From Plazaster borealis (lineage: Eukaryota; Echinodermata; Asteroidea; Forcipulatida; Labidiasteridae), in assembly GCA_021014325.1 (NCBI GenBank), contig CM037463.1, positions 25,042,526 to 25,106,525 on the forward strand: a stretch of 64,000 nucleotides of DNA. Reading direction: 5' to 3'. The translations under genes were made by a program, and so were the position numbers. The notes under the pieces are model-generated. The model ran no database searches, was not told the origin of the DNA, and saw only the letters and a list, made by a program, of their open reading frames with translations. This document shows, piece after piece, positions 58,801 through 64,000 of the stretch (within the stretch, counting starts at the first letter, position 1; every line of letters begins with the position of its first letter).

Positions 58801-61181
58801 TAATGAAAGTTACTACGGCAATGACTGTCTGCAGGAATGTCAATGTAATAACGAGGGATTATGCAACCCTGTGAATGGCACCTGTGATTGTCTGGATGGA
58901 TGGAAAGGCGTATACTGTGAAAGCACTTGTGATTGGGGATACTATGGCCCAGGCTGTGCTCTCCAGTGTGCTTGCCCAGGTGATGTCTGTGACAAACGGA
59001 ATGGCAGCTGCCCAGAGAGACAGGAGTGTGACAAAGGGAAATGGGGTTGGAGTTGTGAGCATAGCTGCGTGTGTTACAACCATGCAGCCTGTGACCAGAC
59101 AGATGGCAAATGTATCTGCCAGAAGGGATTTGGGGGAACGGAGTGTGAAATAGGTAAGGATTGGGATGCAGGAAGGGTTGAGATTGGGGGGGGGGCTGGT
59201 GAAGGGGAATTGCAGTACTGATGAGATGCTGTGAATCTGTTAGGAGTATAGATGTGTTTTAATGGATATTTTACAGATTAGATTTATAGATTTGTTGAAT
59301 CATTTTCAAGCTTTGTATGATTGATTTTATTTCTTCAGTCTTGTCTCTGAAGGCACCAAATACTTCTGGAACAAGACCTAAAAGTGATGAAGAAAAGAAA
59401 AACAACAGTAAGTTAAGATTCTTTATTGAATTTATATTTGTTTTGGTACATAACATCTTTACTATGCCGTGGCCATCTTTCCATGGCCCTGTGTATACAA
59501 CATTGTATTGGTATTCAATAATGTAGCTAATCCCAATATTTTTGATTGCAGCAGCTGCAGAAATAGCTGTGATCATAGTTGTGTGCAGTCTTGTAGCGGT
59601 TGCCAGTACAATCTTCGTATTCTGTCTGGTAAAAAGGAAACGCAAACGCAAGAGACTTGGTGAGATTCATTCATATCCTTTAACCCTCCTACTGTTTGTA
59701 ACATTATCCAGTGGGTTGACCAACCAGTTGAAACCATTCAACTGCATGGGTTGTGTATGGTGGCACAACTGTGCACAGAACTAACTGTGTACATGTGTGT
59801 ACTGTGTTGATCCATTCACCACATGATTGTTGCAGGCTGGCATAGTTTATCTATCATTCGAAGCCACAGAGGAAGATATTGATTGATCAGACAGTAGGAG
59901 GGTTGACTGTGTACTGTGTAGATGCATTCGCCTTATGATTTCATTTTTCAGGCTGTCATAGTTTATAATTAAAAACCACAGTGGATGATATTAAATGGTC
60001 AAATAGTAGGAGGGTTACATATTTGTTAGCTTCTTTAGACTTGCTCTTGAGAGTTTAACCAGTTGAGCTTATTAAAAAACACTGGTACAAACAGTGGGAC
60101 ATTTAAGCCAATTGTCAATTTTCACAAAAATGAGAGTGAACCTATATTGAAGGCGTCAGTCTTGTGTCTTAATTTTCATCCTAGATATTCAGAGACTCTC
60201 TGAGGCTGAAGGTTCGGCATCTTGCAGAGGTTCATCTATGGCTAGTAATAATGTCAATGATGATCAGGCTCTTGTGAATGGTGACAAGGACATGACAAAC
60301 ATGAGGTAAGTTTGTCACTTTGTTTGACTTCCCTCCTCATATCACAGAACCAAGGTTTTTTGTTATATAGCCGAGTTCAATTAAATTAAATTCAGTTTTT
60401 TTATCACAGTTTACAATAACAAATTAAGTTTGTTTTCCTGATGTGCTCTAAACATTCAAGTTTAATGACATACCAAGTTATATACAATTGGGGGTTAGGG
60501 TTTATTGTTGTGTTCATACTTCATTTAGGTAGTATATCTTCCCTTACTCGGCAACCCAAAATTTTGTAACTTGACCGGGGCATTATGTATAATGATCTTG
60601 AAGATGGTAGCATGACTCAAGCCTTTGTAGATTAGTGCATTATACCTTGACCTTTAACTTGAAACAAATCAGAAAGTTTTCTGTGTTAAAGGCACTGAAC
60701 ACGTTTGGAAATTGTCAAAGACCAGTGTTCTCACTTGGTGTATCCCAACATATGCATAAAATAACAAGCCTGTGAAAATTTGGGCTCCATTGGTCATCGA
60801 AGTTGCAAGAAAATGATGAAAGAAAAAACACCCTTGTTGTACAAATTTGTGTGTTTTCAGATAGGAATAAAAACTTCTTACAAGAAGTTTTTATTATTTT
60901 AGTGAGAATTTACCTCTTTCTCAAAAACTACGTTACTTCAGAGGGAGTCGTTTCCTACAATGTTTTATACTATCAACAGCTCTCCGTTGCTTGTTACCAA
61001 GTAAGTTTTAATGCTAATATTTGTTTTGAGTCATTACCAAACGTGTACGATACCTTTAAACTGTCTTACAGCTTCGGTGTTCACAATGTTAAATTTTCTT
61101 TTTAGACCTCAGCAGACGACAAAAGTCCCAAGTCCCGATTTGGTCTTTGAGAATCCAGTATTTGGAGTGGACAATGAGTGA
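22954..61181 (+). CDS. MEGF10/11-type (CED-1/Draper-like) receptor locus: 4 alternative EMI cassettes + shared 44-EGF body
   Basis: Four three-exon cassettes (listed separately), each encoding a signal peptide and an EMI domain, precede one shared body of 24 exons from 41304 to the stop at 61181. Each cassette ends in a phase-1 donor (one base of a codon then GTAAG) and the body acceptor at 41304 supplies the other two bases, giving xPICDPSC, the EMI-to-EGF junction typical of MEGF10. Spliced lengths: cassette 1, 2096 residues; 2, 2104; 3, 2101; 4, 2092. The body encodes about 44 EGF repeats of laminin-like eight-cysteine type (CxCxNGAxCxHVTGxCxCxPGWxGxxC), a TM helix and a 75-residue tail. 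MEGF10/11 have about 17 such repeats, so this one is much longer. Family role: type I phagocytic receptors for apoptotic cells, also in glial engulfment and cell spacing. Which cassettes are transcribed, and whether together, is inference. Confidence 0.82.
23101..23254. repeat. Short foldback element, family D
   Basis: GGGTTTCACAAAATATTAAG to CTCTTTGTGAAATAAAGCCC, with GTCAATATTGCCATGGTGAT inside, in cassette 1 intron 1. Copies at 10738-10884 and 22201-22322. Confidence 0.7.
23255..24236. other. AT-rich intron segment, possible reversed retroelement remnant
   Basis: Part of cassette 1 intron 1. No exon seen. From about 23755 the strand is A-rich with AATATATTATTATTTATTTG followed by TCATCACACACAACAAAGAA, which could be the 3' tail of a reversed LINE, but no protein remnant confirms it. 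Confidence 0.35.
24237..24606 (+). repeat. MITE-like element, family A, copy 2
   Basis: From AAAGGGTCTGTATACATTTA to ACCAAACGTGTACAATCTC with inverted ends; shares AGTACAGCAGCTTTGGATAG and GATTATTCTTCCTGCGTGGA with the other family A copies. The sequence GTGGGTTCCAATTACCAAAC is partly repeated near its right end. In cassette 1 intron 1. Confidence 0.85.
25181..25241. repeat. Perfect 27-bp inverted repeat with 7-nt spacer
   Basis: Arms 25181-25207 and 25215-25241 are exact reverse complements around GGGCCCA. It begins 26 bp after the donor of cassette 1 exon 2, so the transcript would fold a long hairpin next to that splice site. Confidence 0.95.
26468..26652. repeat. Foldback element, family C
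   Basis: Starts CCTAATTTCATAGAGCTG and ends with the inverted CAGCTCTATGACTGT; internal TTGTTGCTTAGCAGAAATTG. Related copies at 45784-45966 and 61660-61856. Lies between cassettes 1 and 2. Confidence 0.8.
27001..27008 (+). promoter_or_regulatory. TATA box candidate upstream of EMI cassette 2
   Basis: TATAAAAG lies 77 bp before the cassette 2 ATG at 27078. That spacing would give a 5' UTR of about 45 nt if transcription starts 30 bp downstream. There is an in-frame stop at 27003, so the ATG is the natural start if transcription begins here. No transcript evidence. Confidence 0.45.
27078..28462 (+). CDS. EMI cassette 2 (signal peptide + EMI domain)
   Basis: Exons 27078-27193, 28030-28128, 28353-28462; phases 2, 2, 1. 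Exon 1: MITTRFVELAKAAAVVLNFL with the hydrophobic core running on to VILCLP, then GDDNVCTNNIT (first EMI Cys, one sequon). Exon 2: FTESYVHFQRVSYISSQWI and CPPLMEC, five residues between cysteines. Exon 3: TAYRARYLTSIRIATRSVGV then CCSGW and DDCLI before the donor CC|GTAAGT. Preceded by a TATA-like box at 27001. The exon-2 donor must be used, because reading on gives TAG at once. Same exon plan as the other cassettes but low sequence identity, so not a recent duplicate. Confidence 0.82.
27266..27358 (+). repeat. Family B MITE fragment
   Basis: GTACACGTTTGGTAATGACT and AGCATAAAAACTTACTTGGT, matching the left end of the full copies at 56732-57104 and 60688-61062. In cassette 2 intron 1. Confidence 0.65.
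28463..30266. other. Spacer between EMI cassettes 2 and 3
   Basis: 1.8 kb with no recognised exon and no clear repeat family. It should contain the cassette 3 promoter if that cassette is separately transcribed, but I see no convincing core promoter. TCACGTGA at about 30039 is an E-box-like site of unknown relevance. Confidence 0.4.
30267..32739 (+). CDS. EMI cassette 3 (signal peptide + EMI domain)
   Basis: Exons 30267-30373, 30763-30861, 32630-32739; phases 2, 2, 1. Exon 1: MMNGFYRMRLLIMFLHVSSS then WCLSLDDENSC; ATG codons at 30267, 30270 and 30288 are all possible starts. Exon 2: VTRTIARSLPVSTTEFYKTK and CGLFGWNRC (seven residues between cysteines). Exon 3: TIYRIGYRRSFERVTQEVIG then CCAGW and EDCLN before the donor CC|GTAAGT. 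It has no N-x-S/T sequon. Cysteine spacing and the GW-R-C motif link it most closely to cassette 4. Intron 2 holds elements of families A and F. Confidence 0.82.
31178..31556 (-). repeat. MITE-like element, family A, copy 3
   Basis: Ends TTAGGGATTGTATACGTTTGG and ACCAAACGTATACAGACCTT are inverted repeats; the inside is the reverse of copies 2 and 5. In cassette 3 intron 2, 316 bp after exon 2. Confidence 0.88.
31795..32150 (+). repeat. Dispersed repeat, family F
   Basis: CATTGGCGTAACTAGGGGGT with GTGCCCCCATTTGAAATCTG variant, TTTACACGCCGACAATTTAT and a right end CCTAGTTTCGGAGCTGATG. Matches 19286-19625 across most of its length. Confidence 0.65.
33040..33820. repeat. Minisatellite, about nine units of 81-100 bp
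   Basis: Units contain GGTGAAGGGGTATACAGATG, GGGGAAGGTAACTAAATGAG, CGGCACCCGAGTGGAGGGTT and TTTGGAGGGGTACCCGGATG. Starts recur near 33079, 33179, 33269, 33365, 33446, 33530, 33618, 33713 and 33805. The plus strand is strongly purine-rich. It lies between cassettes 3 and 4. Long proline-rich antisense frames here are products of the periodicity. Confidence 0.95.
34162..34169 (+). promoter_or_regulatory. TATA-like box upstream of EMI cassette 4
   Basis: TATAAAAG 267 bp before the cassette 4 ATG. Same octamer as before cassette 2 but at a longer distance; such octamers are frequent in AT-rich DNA, so support is weak. Confidence 0.25.
34436..37531 (+). CDS. EMI cassette 4 (signal peptide + EMI domain)
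   Basis: Exons 34436-34527, 35414-35512, 37434-37531; phases 2, 2, 1. Exon 1: MLYQAAMTVCCCLIALHLP then SSDARTCSRRVT. Exon 2: YRVSSRVTVRQSRQQRYTT and CGFAGWGRC, markedly arginine-rich. Exon 3: TTYSTGYTTSYRTSGYTSY then CCTGWRGSGCTQ, shorter than in cassettes 2 and 3 and rich in Thr/Ser/Tyr. Donor CAAC|GTAAGT. The exon-3 acceptor is ATCGTAAG (an AAG, with a poor pyrimidine tract), weaker than in the other cassettes, and a LINE 3' end lies about 55 bp upstream. No sequons. It is the cassette nearest the shared body, hence the default partner for the acceptor at 41304. Confidence 0.8.
35055..35385 (+). mobile_element. Probable retroelement 3' end with (GAAT)n tail
   Basis: A stretch ending AACAATAAAATGAATGAATG AATGA, a simple-repeat tail typical of LINE or SINE insertions, about 30 bp before the exon 2 acceptor of cassette 4. 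No protein domain could be read, so class is uncertain. Confidence 0.4.
35564..35956 (-). repeat. MITE-like element, family A, copy 4
   Basis: Inverted ends GGGATTGTATACGTTTGATA and TATCAAACGTATACAGACCA; same orientation and same intron position (intron 2) as the copy in cassette 3. Confidence 0.88.
36560..37376 (+). mobile_element. 5'-truncated LINE, reverse transcriptase C-terminal remnant
   Basis: The first frame (about 36574-36867) reads like the end of a LINE reverse transcriptase: HWSDENLLKLNPSKCQAIQV, then VLGLWLQSDLKWNVQVKKIL. The reading continues in another frame (CGYVRPILEYADVVWHSS, then IQKRACKIILG), so there is at least one frameshift. The 3' end is an AT-rich UTR with a (TCAA)n tail at about 37362-37376. 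Dead copy, probably of the CR1/L2/jockey-like group, inserted in cassette 4 intron 2. Confidence 0.8.
40569..40608. repeat. Perfect 40-bp palindrome
   Basis: CATGGAGGAAGAAAATTAGA is followed at once by its exact reverse complement with no spacer. Confidence 0.95.
40887..41075. repeat. Two-unit direct repeat, about 93 bp each
   Basis: Both units contain GGTGCTTGTGATGATTTAG or GGTGCTCGTGATGATTTAGT, then CTAGACTACC or CTGGACTACC and AAGAAGCGGAGGGAAT. It ends about 230 bp before the common body acceptor. Confidence 0.8.
41304..43288 (+). CDS. Receptor body exons 1-3: EGF repeats 1-6 (first half of 6)
   Basis: Exons 41304-41690, 42798-42980, 43160-43288, all phase 1 at both ends. The first exon opens with ICDPSCITGQGRCSAPDTC, the six-cysteine first EGF that follows EMI in MEGF10-type proteins, then repeats with CACTPGWSGDIC and CQCHPGWTGTLC. 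EGF repeats straddle the introns: the break falls either after the YG motif or after the HVNG/HVTG motif. These are the exons any EMI cassette would join. Confidence 0.88.
41731..42122 (+). repeat. MITE-like element, family A, copy 5
   Basis: Inverted ends AAAGGGTCTGTATACGTTTG and CAAACGTATACAATCCCTT; the best-preserved copy, in body intron 1. It contains a smaller palindrome (CTGAGAAGCGTTACTGCAGA to TTTCTCAG). Confidence 0.92.
43289..44740. other. Body intron 3
   Basis: 1.45 kb with no exon seen. Contains short dyads (for example TACACATGTACATGGATGTA near 43705) and GCCGCCCGGCATATAAGCCG near 44193. Nothing else recognised. Confidence 0.4.
44741..46180 (+). CDS. Receptor body exons 4-5: EGF repeats 6 (second half)-8
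   Basis: Exons 44741-44890 and 46016-46180, phase 1-1. Encoded motifs: CSCTSGWVGELC, CECLNDAACHHVTGECHCT, FIGRYCGDMC, CSCLNDAHCRPITGSCECT. Exon 5 ends CCCAT|GTAATC, splitting a Ser codon completed at 46781. The intron between them carries the 155-bp array. Confidence 0.86.
45027..45690. repeat. Satellite-like array, four units of 155 bp
   Basis: Units start at 45027, 45182, 45337 and 45492 with GACTTAT(C/G)TGTGTATTTAA and include CCCTGAGCAATCCATCAAGT and TTGATCCGCTAAACTGAGTC. Unit spacing is exactly 155 bp and the first three units differ at few positions. The last decays. Within body intron 4. Confidence 0.95.
45784..45966. repeat. Foldback element, family C
   Basis: CAATTTCTTAGAGCTGGTTA to GGTCTATGAAACTGGGC, with GGTTACCAGCCAAAATGCC and TGACTGGTATCCTGCC shared with 61660-61856. 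Confidence 0.8.
46560..46650. repeat. Dispersed repeat end with (TAA)n
   Basis: TAATAATAATAATAGTAAAC followed by TTATAAAGCGCATTACACAC and TCAATGCACTGTACAG. A microsatellite-led element of unknown class in body intron 5. Confidence 0.4.
46781..47840 (+). CDS. Receptor body exons 6-7: EGF repeats 9-13
   Basis: Exons 46781-47164 and 47613-47840, phase 1-1. Repeats include CECANGICHHITGHCTC (two residues shorter than usual between cysteines 3 and 4), CHCMNGASCHHVTGSCIC, CRCENGATCHHITGACSC, CLCQNGASCHHVTGNCTC and CLCENDAKCDHVTGRCNC. The acceptor of exon 7 is ACAAG. Confidence 0.88.
48201..50098 (+). CDS. Receptor body exons 8-10: EGF repeats 13 (end)-20 (first half)
   Basis: Exons 48201-48362, 49141-49395, 49643-50098, phase 1-1. 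Exon 10 (456 nt) alone encodes three and a half repeats, including CICQNGAVCDTVSGTCTC, CGCLNAASCDHVNGSCAC and CACLNDALCHHIDGTCNC. The exon 9 donor is GCAAG|GTTGGT, off consensus at +3. Two further possible readings through donors are shadows. Confidence 0.88.
48795..49066 (+). mobile_element. LINE 3' fragment
   Basis: One frame reads FIPRTASPWNSLPCACFPPS then YNLDCFKRIINSYLQLP and stop, the usual C-terminal end of CR1/jockey-like LINE ORF2 proteins. It is followed by an AT-rich UTR and an A-rich AAATAAATAAATTAATAAAA tail. In body intron 8. Confidence 0.7.
50395..52748 (+). CDS. Receptor body exons 11-14: EGF repeats 20 (end)-26 (first part)
   Basis: Exons 50395-50583, 51211-51339, 51715-51975, 52527-52748, phase 1-1. 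Exon 11 holds repeat 21, which lacks two of its eight cysteines (SESECQNGARTQHITG in place of xCxCxNGAxCxHxTG). Exon 14 opens GLGYGLDC, two residues longer than the usual GxYGxxC. The acceptor before exon 11 (GATGACACCAG) has a poor pyrimidine tract. Other repeats are canonical, such as CLCKNGASCDHVNGTCYC and CTCLNGATCNHVTGECLC. Confidence 0.86.
50930..51145 (-). mobile_element. tRNA-derived SINE, reverse orientation
   Basis: Read on the minus strand: A-box-like GTGGCCGAGCCGTTAAGAGC, B-box-like GAGTGTGGGTTTGAGTCCCG, then a body with GGATGGGACATTAAGCCGTA GGTCCCGTGT. It shares the body motif with the plus-strand element at 52795-53110. In body intron 11. Confidence 0.75.
52795..53110 (+). mobile_element. 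tRNA(Leu/Ser)-like-headed SINE
   Basis: Head: TGGCCAAGCGGTCAGGCGCA (A box) and GTGGGTTCGAGTCCTGGTC (B box), spaced like a long-variable-arm tRNA. Body: CTAAGCAAGGCACTTATCC and GGATGGGACGTAAAGCCGTA. Tail: CATCAAGACAAGACAAG. Too diverged and extended to be a tRNA gene. Confidence 0.8.
53740..53910 (-). repeat. Dispersed repeat with reversed B-box-like motif
   Basis: GATGTGGGAGGAAAACCCCA, then CAATCAGGTAGGGACTGAAA and ACCCAATCCACATGC. A related copy is at 55555-55680. The reverse strand reads GGATTGGGTTTTCAGTCCCT, which looks like a degraded tRNA-derived promoter. Confidence 0.55.
53996..56568 (+). CDS. Receptor body exons 15-17: EGF repeats 26 (end)-36 (start)
   Basis: Exons 53996-54292, 55344-55469, 55795-56568, phase 1-1. 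Exon 17 is the largest (774 nt) and encodes six consecutive repeats without an intron, including CTCQNHASCNPVTGRCSC, CECHNDAVCIATTGQCLC and CLCMNGAECEPVDGNCTC. The acceptor of exon 15 is CTTAAG. An internal block without introns suggests tandem EGF duplication within the exon or intron loss. Confidence 0.9.
54293..55343. other. Body intron 15
   Basis: 1.05 kb, no exon seen. It has a short hairpin (CTTCCTCCATAATTATTATG GAGGAAG at about 54404-54430) and nothing else recognised. Confidence 0.4.
55555..55680 (-). repeat. Dispersed repeat, second copy of the 53740 element
   Basis: GATATGGGAGGAAAACTCTG and AATCAAGTAGGGACTCAAAA, then CCCAATCCGCAGG. In body intron 16. Confidence 0.55.
56732..57104 (+). 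repeat. MITE-like element, family B
   Basis: Inverted ends GGCACTGTACACGTTTGGTA and TACCAAACGTGTTTGATGCC. Contains TCTTGCAAGAAGTTTTTATT and GATACACCAAATGAGAACAC; present inverted at 60688-61062. In body intron 17. Its ends resemble family A, so the two families are probably related. Confidence 0.9.
57436..59153 (+). CDS. Receptor body exons 18-20: EGF repeats 36-44
   Basis: Exons 57436-57696, 57955-58281, 58623-59153, phase 1-1. Repeats include CWCENAVHCSPHTGECRC, CSCMNDGVCDAVTGSCWC and CQCNNEGLCNPVNGTCDC. The membrane-proximal part is irregular: CDCIYGLCDHIIGHCAC is shortened, and repeat 43 reads CACPGDVCDKRNGSCPERQE CDKGKWGWSC, which breaks the CxCxPGW pattern. The last repeat ends CICQKGFGGTECEIG before the TM exons. 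Confidence 0.88.
57745..57830 (-). repeat. tRNA-like remnant
   Basis: On the minus strand: TTGCTTAGTTGGTAGAGCA resembles a tRNA D arm, and GACAGAGGTTCAAATCCAGC resembles a T arm. The T stem does not pair and the acceptor stem does not close, so it is a degraded tRNA or SINE head, not a tRNA gene. Confidence 0.5.
59339..61181 (+). CDS. Receptor body exons 21-24: juxtamembrane, TM helix and cytoplasmic tail
   Basis: Exons 59339-59407, 59552-59659, 60185-60305, 61106-61181 (stop TGA). Exon 21: short extracellular stalk ending KSDEEKKNN. Exon 22: TM helix IAVIIVVCSLVAVASTIFVF followed by KRKRKRKR, a strong stop-transfer signal. Exons 23-24: Ser/Asn/Asp-rich tail ending VFENPVFGVDNE. The tail is about 75 residues and has no tyrosine, so it lacks ITAM-like YxxL and NPxY motifs; NPVF is the nearest equivalent. 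Known MEGF10, Draper and CED-1 tails are longer and carry such motifs. Exon 22 has a tandem CAGCAG acceptor (59549-59554). Alternative tail exons could exist in the 525-bp intron 22 or the 800-bp intron 23, but I see none. Confidence 0.85.
60688..61062 (-). repeat. MITE-like element, family B, inverted copy
   Basis: AAGGCACTGAACACGTTTGG to ACCAAACGTGTACGATACCT, the reverse of the copy at 56732-57104 over nearly its whole length. It ends 43 bp before the last coding exon. Confidence 0.92.
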
Positions 61182-61421
61182 TTACATAACACCATTGATA
61201 CTTATGACTATCCTGGCCATGGTGTTGAGCTGAAGTGGGACTGTTCTGATGTTTAAACTCAGCAAGTTTAAACTACTATTAATTACTTAGCTATTATAAA
61301 GGAGTGATGAAATGGGATGCCACAATTTCAGAACAGGGTTAACAAAGGACAGGTAAACACTCCCGCAAGCTAATACAATGAGCCTTAGAACTGTTGCATG
61401 AATTGTTATTGTAACAGACCT

Positions 61422-61588
61422 TATGCATTGACGTCATTACATCGACATCTTGGAGGTAAAACATTGATAAAACAATGGAAATGCACATCTATGTCCGTGT
61501 GGCACACAGGATGGGTCATTGAGCGACCATCTTTTGACCTCTAGCCGAGGGCGGTATACTCAAATGATGTCACGTGCATAAGGTGTAA
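61422..61588. repeat. Foldback element, family E
   Basis: Starts GACCTTATGCATTGACGTCA and ends GATGTCACGTGCATAAGGTG, with TTTTGACCTCTAGCCGAGGG inside. A second copy is at 63381-63554. Confidence 0.8.
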
Positions 61589-61659
61589 TGTAAAGATAAT
61601 AATATTATATTTATATTGGTTTACCCTCCATGCAATAATCAATGTAGTTAAGACAACAC

Positions 61660-61856
61660 CAGGGGCCAATTTCATAGAGCTGCTCGAGCACAAAAAGGAG
61701 CTAAGCACAGCAATATCATGCTTAACAGATTAAGGTTACCAGCCAAAATGTCATTGTCACATGTACAATCTCTGACTGGTATCCTGCTTAATTTTGCTTA
61801 GCAGAAAGTTGTTAAGCACTATTTCCTGCTTAAGCAGCTCCATGAAATTGGGCCCT
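61660..61856. repeat. Foldback element, family C
   Basis: GGGCCAATTTCATAGAGCTG and CAGCTCCATGAAATTGGGCC are near-perfect inverted ends; the best copy of this family. Confidence 0.92.
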
Positions 61857-63380
61857 TGTATGCAACTTTTCATTGTCATAGAAAACTTATAAACTGTACA
61901 GTTTGTGTTCTTATAGTATTGTTTTTGCTTTTGTAAAAGCAATTTGCATGTCTGTACCGTCAAGGTAAAACTTAAACCTTGATGAAAGTTTTGTTTATAA
62001 AAGCTAGATACCTAAGGTTGGGGAGGGGGGGGTGTGTGCTGGTATCCTCCTGTGTTTCTCTGTCCTTGTTCTTTGTATTTTAGATGTTTTAAAATTTCTT
62101 GAGGAAACTTTGTACTTTATTCCTTACAAACTATAATTGTTTCTTATATTCAACTTCTTTAATTGAGGCTATTGGTATTGCATAAGGTGTACAATTCACT
62201 TTTTTAAACAAGGCATCTTTTTTTACAAAACCGATAGTGAGATATGAACAATAATTTCTTTATTGAAGTTTCCAATCACAATTAACTGAGAAGGTCATTC
62301 AAGATTACGGTTATAATAAGTGAGAGGGGAATGATTGATGGAGGGAGCGATAGGACAGGAAATACGACAATGTATAACTATTTAGTTGGGAGTAAAACTG
62401 GCATTTTGCAAGACTGGAATATAGTTATTATAACCAAAATATTCTTAATCGTAAAGGAAAATTACAGAATTGGTTTTTGCTAACAAAACAGTTGCTGGCA
62501 GTGTAGCACTTTATATAATCCACCAGGTACATAAACTGACAAACCTGTAGATGTTTGAGATCGATCGGCCATCTGGGTCACGAGAAAATAGTGAAAAACT
62601 GATTACACATATGAGCAATAAACTCCAATCGGAAATTAGTTTTATTTATTTCTCATCAAATGTGGCATTTCAGACAGAAATATTTCTAGGGATGTTTTCT
62701 ACTATCATCATTAGACCGTGTAAGTTTTATGTAAATCTGTGATCTTAAAGAAAATTTTAATTACCAGTTCTGTAACGTTCCTGTAAGAAAGACATCGATT
62801 TTATGTCTATGTATTATTTTAAACGAGTAAGGCTCTAATTAGAATAGTTGCTACAAATTATCTCTAAATCTTCATTCGCATTTTGTGACTGCAATGCATT
62901 AATGCTGTACAAGTACAGTAACATTTTAAATGTTTTGAAATAATTTTTGAAATAATATTTGATATTATTTCATTTATTGATCAGATTGTGGTTATTTCCT
63001 ATAGTTTACAATGTAAGTAGGGTTCAGGATCGAGTACTTAAGCCACATCCACCATAGCAACTGTCTACCAACTGTGGCCATTTTATGTTAGCAACACCCA
63101 CCATAGCAACGGTGGCTATTTTAAATAAGCCACACCCACCATAGAAACTGTCTAGCAACAATGCAAAGTTTGGGTAATGACAAGTATGCCTCCATACTAC
63201 AATCTATTGAACAATTCCACACACATCAAATGCTGGAAAACTAATGCCCAAAATGTATACAACATTTTCAAATGTGCTCTTTATGTAACTTGCTTTTGTA
63301 GGATTTTGGGGTGCGTAGTTGTGTATAGTGATTTGTCAATACACTGTGAAGCTCATGGGATTTGACCTTTTAGATGCCAA

Positions 63381-63554
63381 TAGACCTTATGCACATGACG
63401 TCATTTCAGTAGGGCGCCCTCGTTTAGAGGTCAAAAGGCACTTGTTCATTGGCCATTCTTGTGCGCCGCGCGTACAAATCTGTGCGTTTCGATTGTTTCG
63501 TCATCGTTTTACCTCTAAGATGACGGCTGGATGACGTCAATGCATAAGGTCTAT
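63381..63554. repeat. Foldback element, family E
   Basis: TAGACCTTATGCACATGACG and CGTCAATGCATAAGGTCTA are inverted ends; GTTTAGAGGTCAAAAGG and CCTCTAAGATG lie inside. Related to 61422-61588. Confidence 0.88.
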
Positions 63555-64000
63555 ATGAATTGTGATTGGTCAAGACATTACTGGGGCTGACTTTATTGAT
63601 TGGTCTGTTTTGGTAGTAATATAGAGTCCTGCTTATCCAGTCCTCTCTTTTTCCCATAACAGTTTTCTTAGTTTTACTCAGATATTATTCTATATCATAG
63701 TTAAGATGCTTTATTGCTACTTCACATACCAAATTTACATATTAAGGCTTCAATTAATGAATCAATTGTATATATTAAGAGGGACTTGTGTTTGTTATTA
63801 TTATTTTTTAGGTATGCCAAGAAATGAAAATATGTTGAGTCCATTGTGTAAACGACATAGTCACATAAAACAGCCGTTAGGTGAAGCATCCTTTTTTGCA
63901 CTGTATGTAAATAAATTAATTGGCGGAATGAATAGAAAATGTAGCGAATCCATACAAATACAGGTGTTATCTCCCAATAGATACTTACTGAACAGTAGGC

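Larger units (their letters stand above)
61182..64000. other. Receptor 3' UTR and downstream region
   Basis: No further gene recognised. Contains family C (61660-61856) and family E (61422-61588, 63381-63554) foldback elements, a G run at 62027-62032, short tandem CACCCACCATAGCAACTGT-like units at 63045-63150, and AATAAA sites at about 62615 and 63909. The 3' end of the receptor mRNA cannot be fixed. Confidence 0.5.

Overview
The window looks like nuclear DNA of an invertebrate deuterostome, most likely an echinoderm and perhaps a sea star. It is AT-rich, with intron-rich genes bounded by GT-AG sites, many short foldback (MITE-like) elements, tRNA-derived SINEs and LINE remnants. Species assignment is inference; nothing in the sequence names the organism.

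Layout. 1-601 (-): 5' exon of LACTB, continuing off the left edge. 1929-12857 (+): complete ten-exon UBXN4, with one minor-spliceosome (U12-type) intron. Its sixth intron holds a large exon for six C2H2 zinc fingers (6014-8615) that is in the right phase to be an alternative 3' end of UBXN4. 15222-17291 (-) and 19928-21662 (+): head-to-head pair of GT10 alpha-1,3-fucosyltransferase genes; the minus-strand copy is broken by a 5-bp tandem duplication. 22954-61181 (+): one very large MEGF10/11 (CED-1/Draper)-type receptor locus. 61182-64000: repeats and no recognised gene.

The receptor locus is the main point of interest. It begins with four tandem cassettes (22954-25812, 27078-28462, 30267-32739, 34436-37531). 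Each has three exons encoding a signal peptide plus a complete EMI domain, with identical intron phases (2, 2, then a phase-1 donor). After them comes a single shared body of 24 exons (41304-61181) encoding about 44 laminin-like EGF repeats, one transmembrane helix and a 75-residue cytoplasmic tail. Any cassette joined to the acceptor at 41304 gives an uninterrupted reading frame of 2092-2104 residues. This is the layout expected of a variable-first-exon cluster (compare clustered protocadherins or UGT1A), here applied to the N-terminal EMI domain of an engulfment-type receptor. The sequence cannot show that the cassettes are used this way; transcript data must decide.

Introns and spacers carry at least six recurrent short repeat families, four minisatellite or satellite-like arrays, two LINE 3' fragments and several SINEs.
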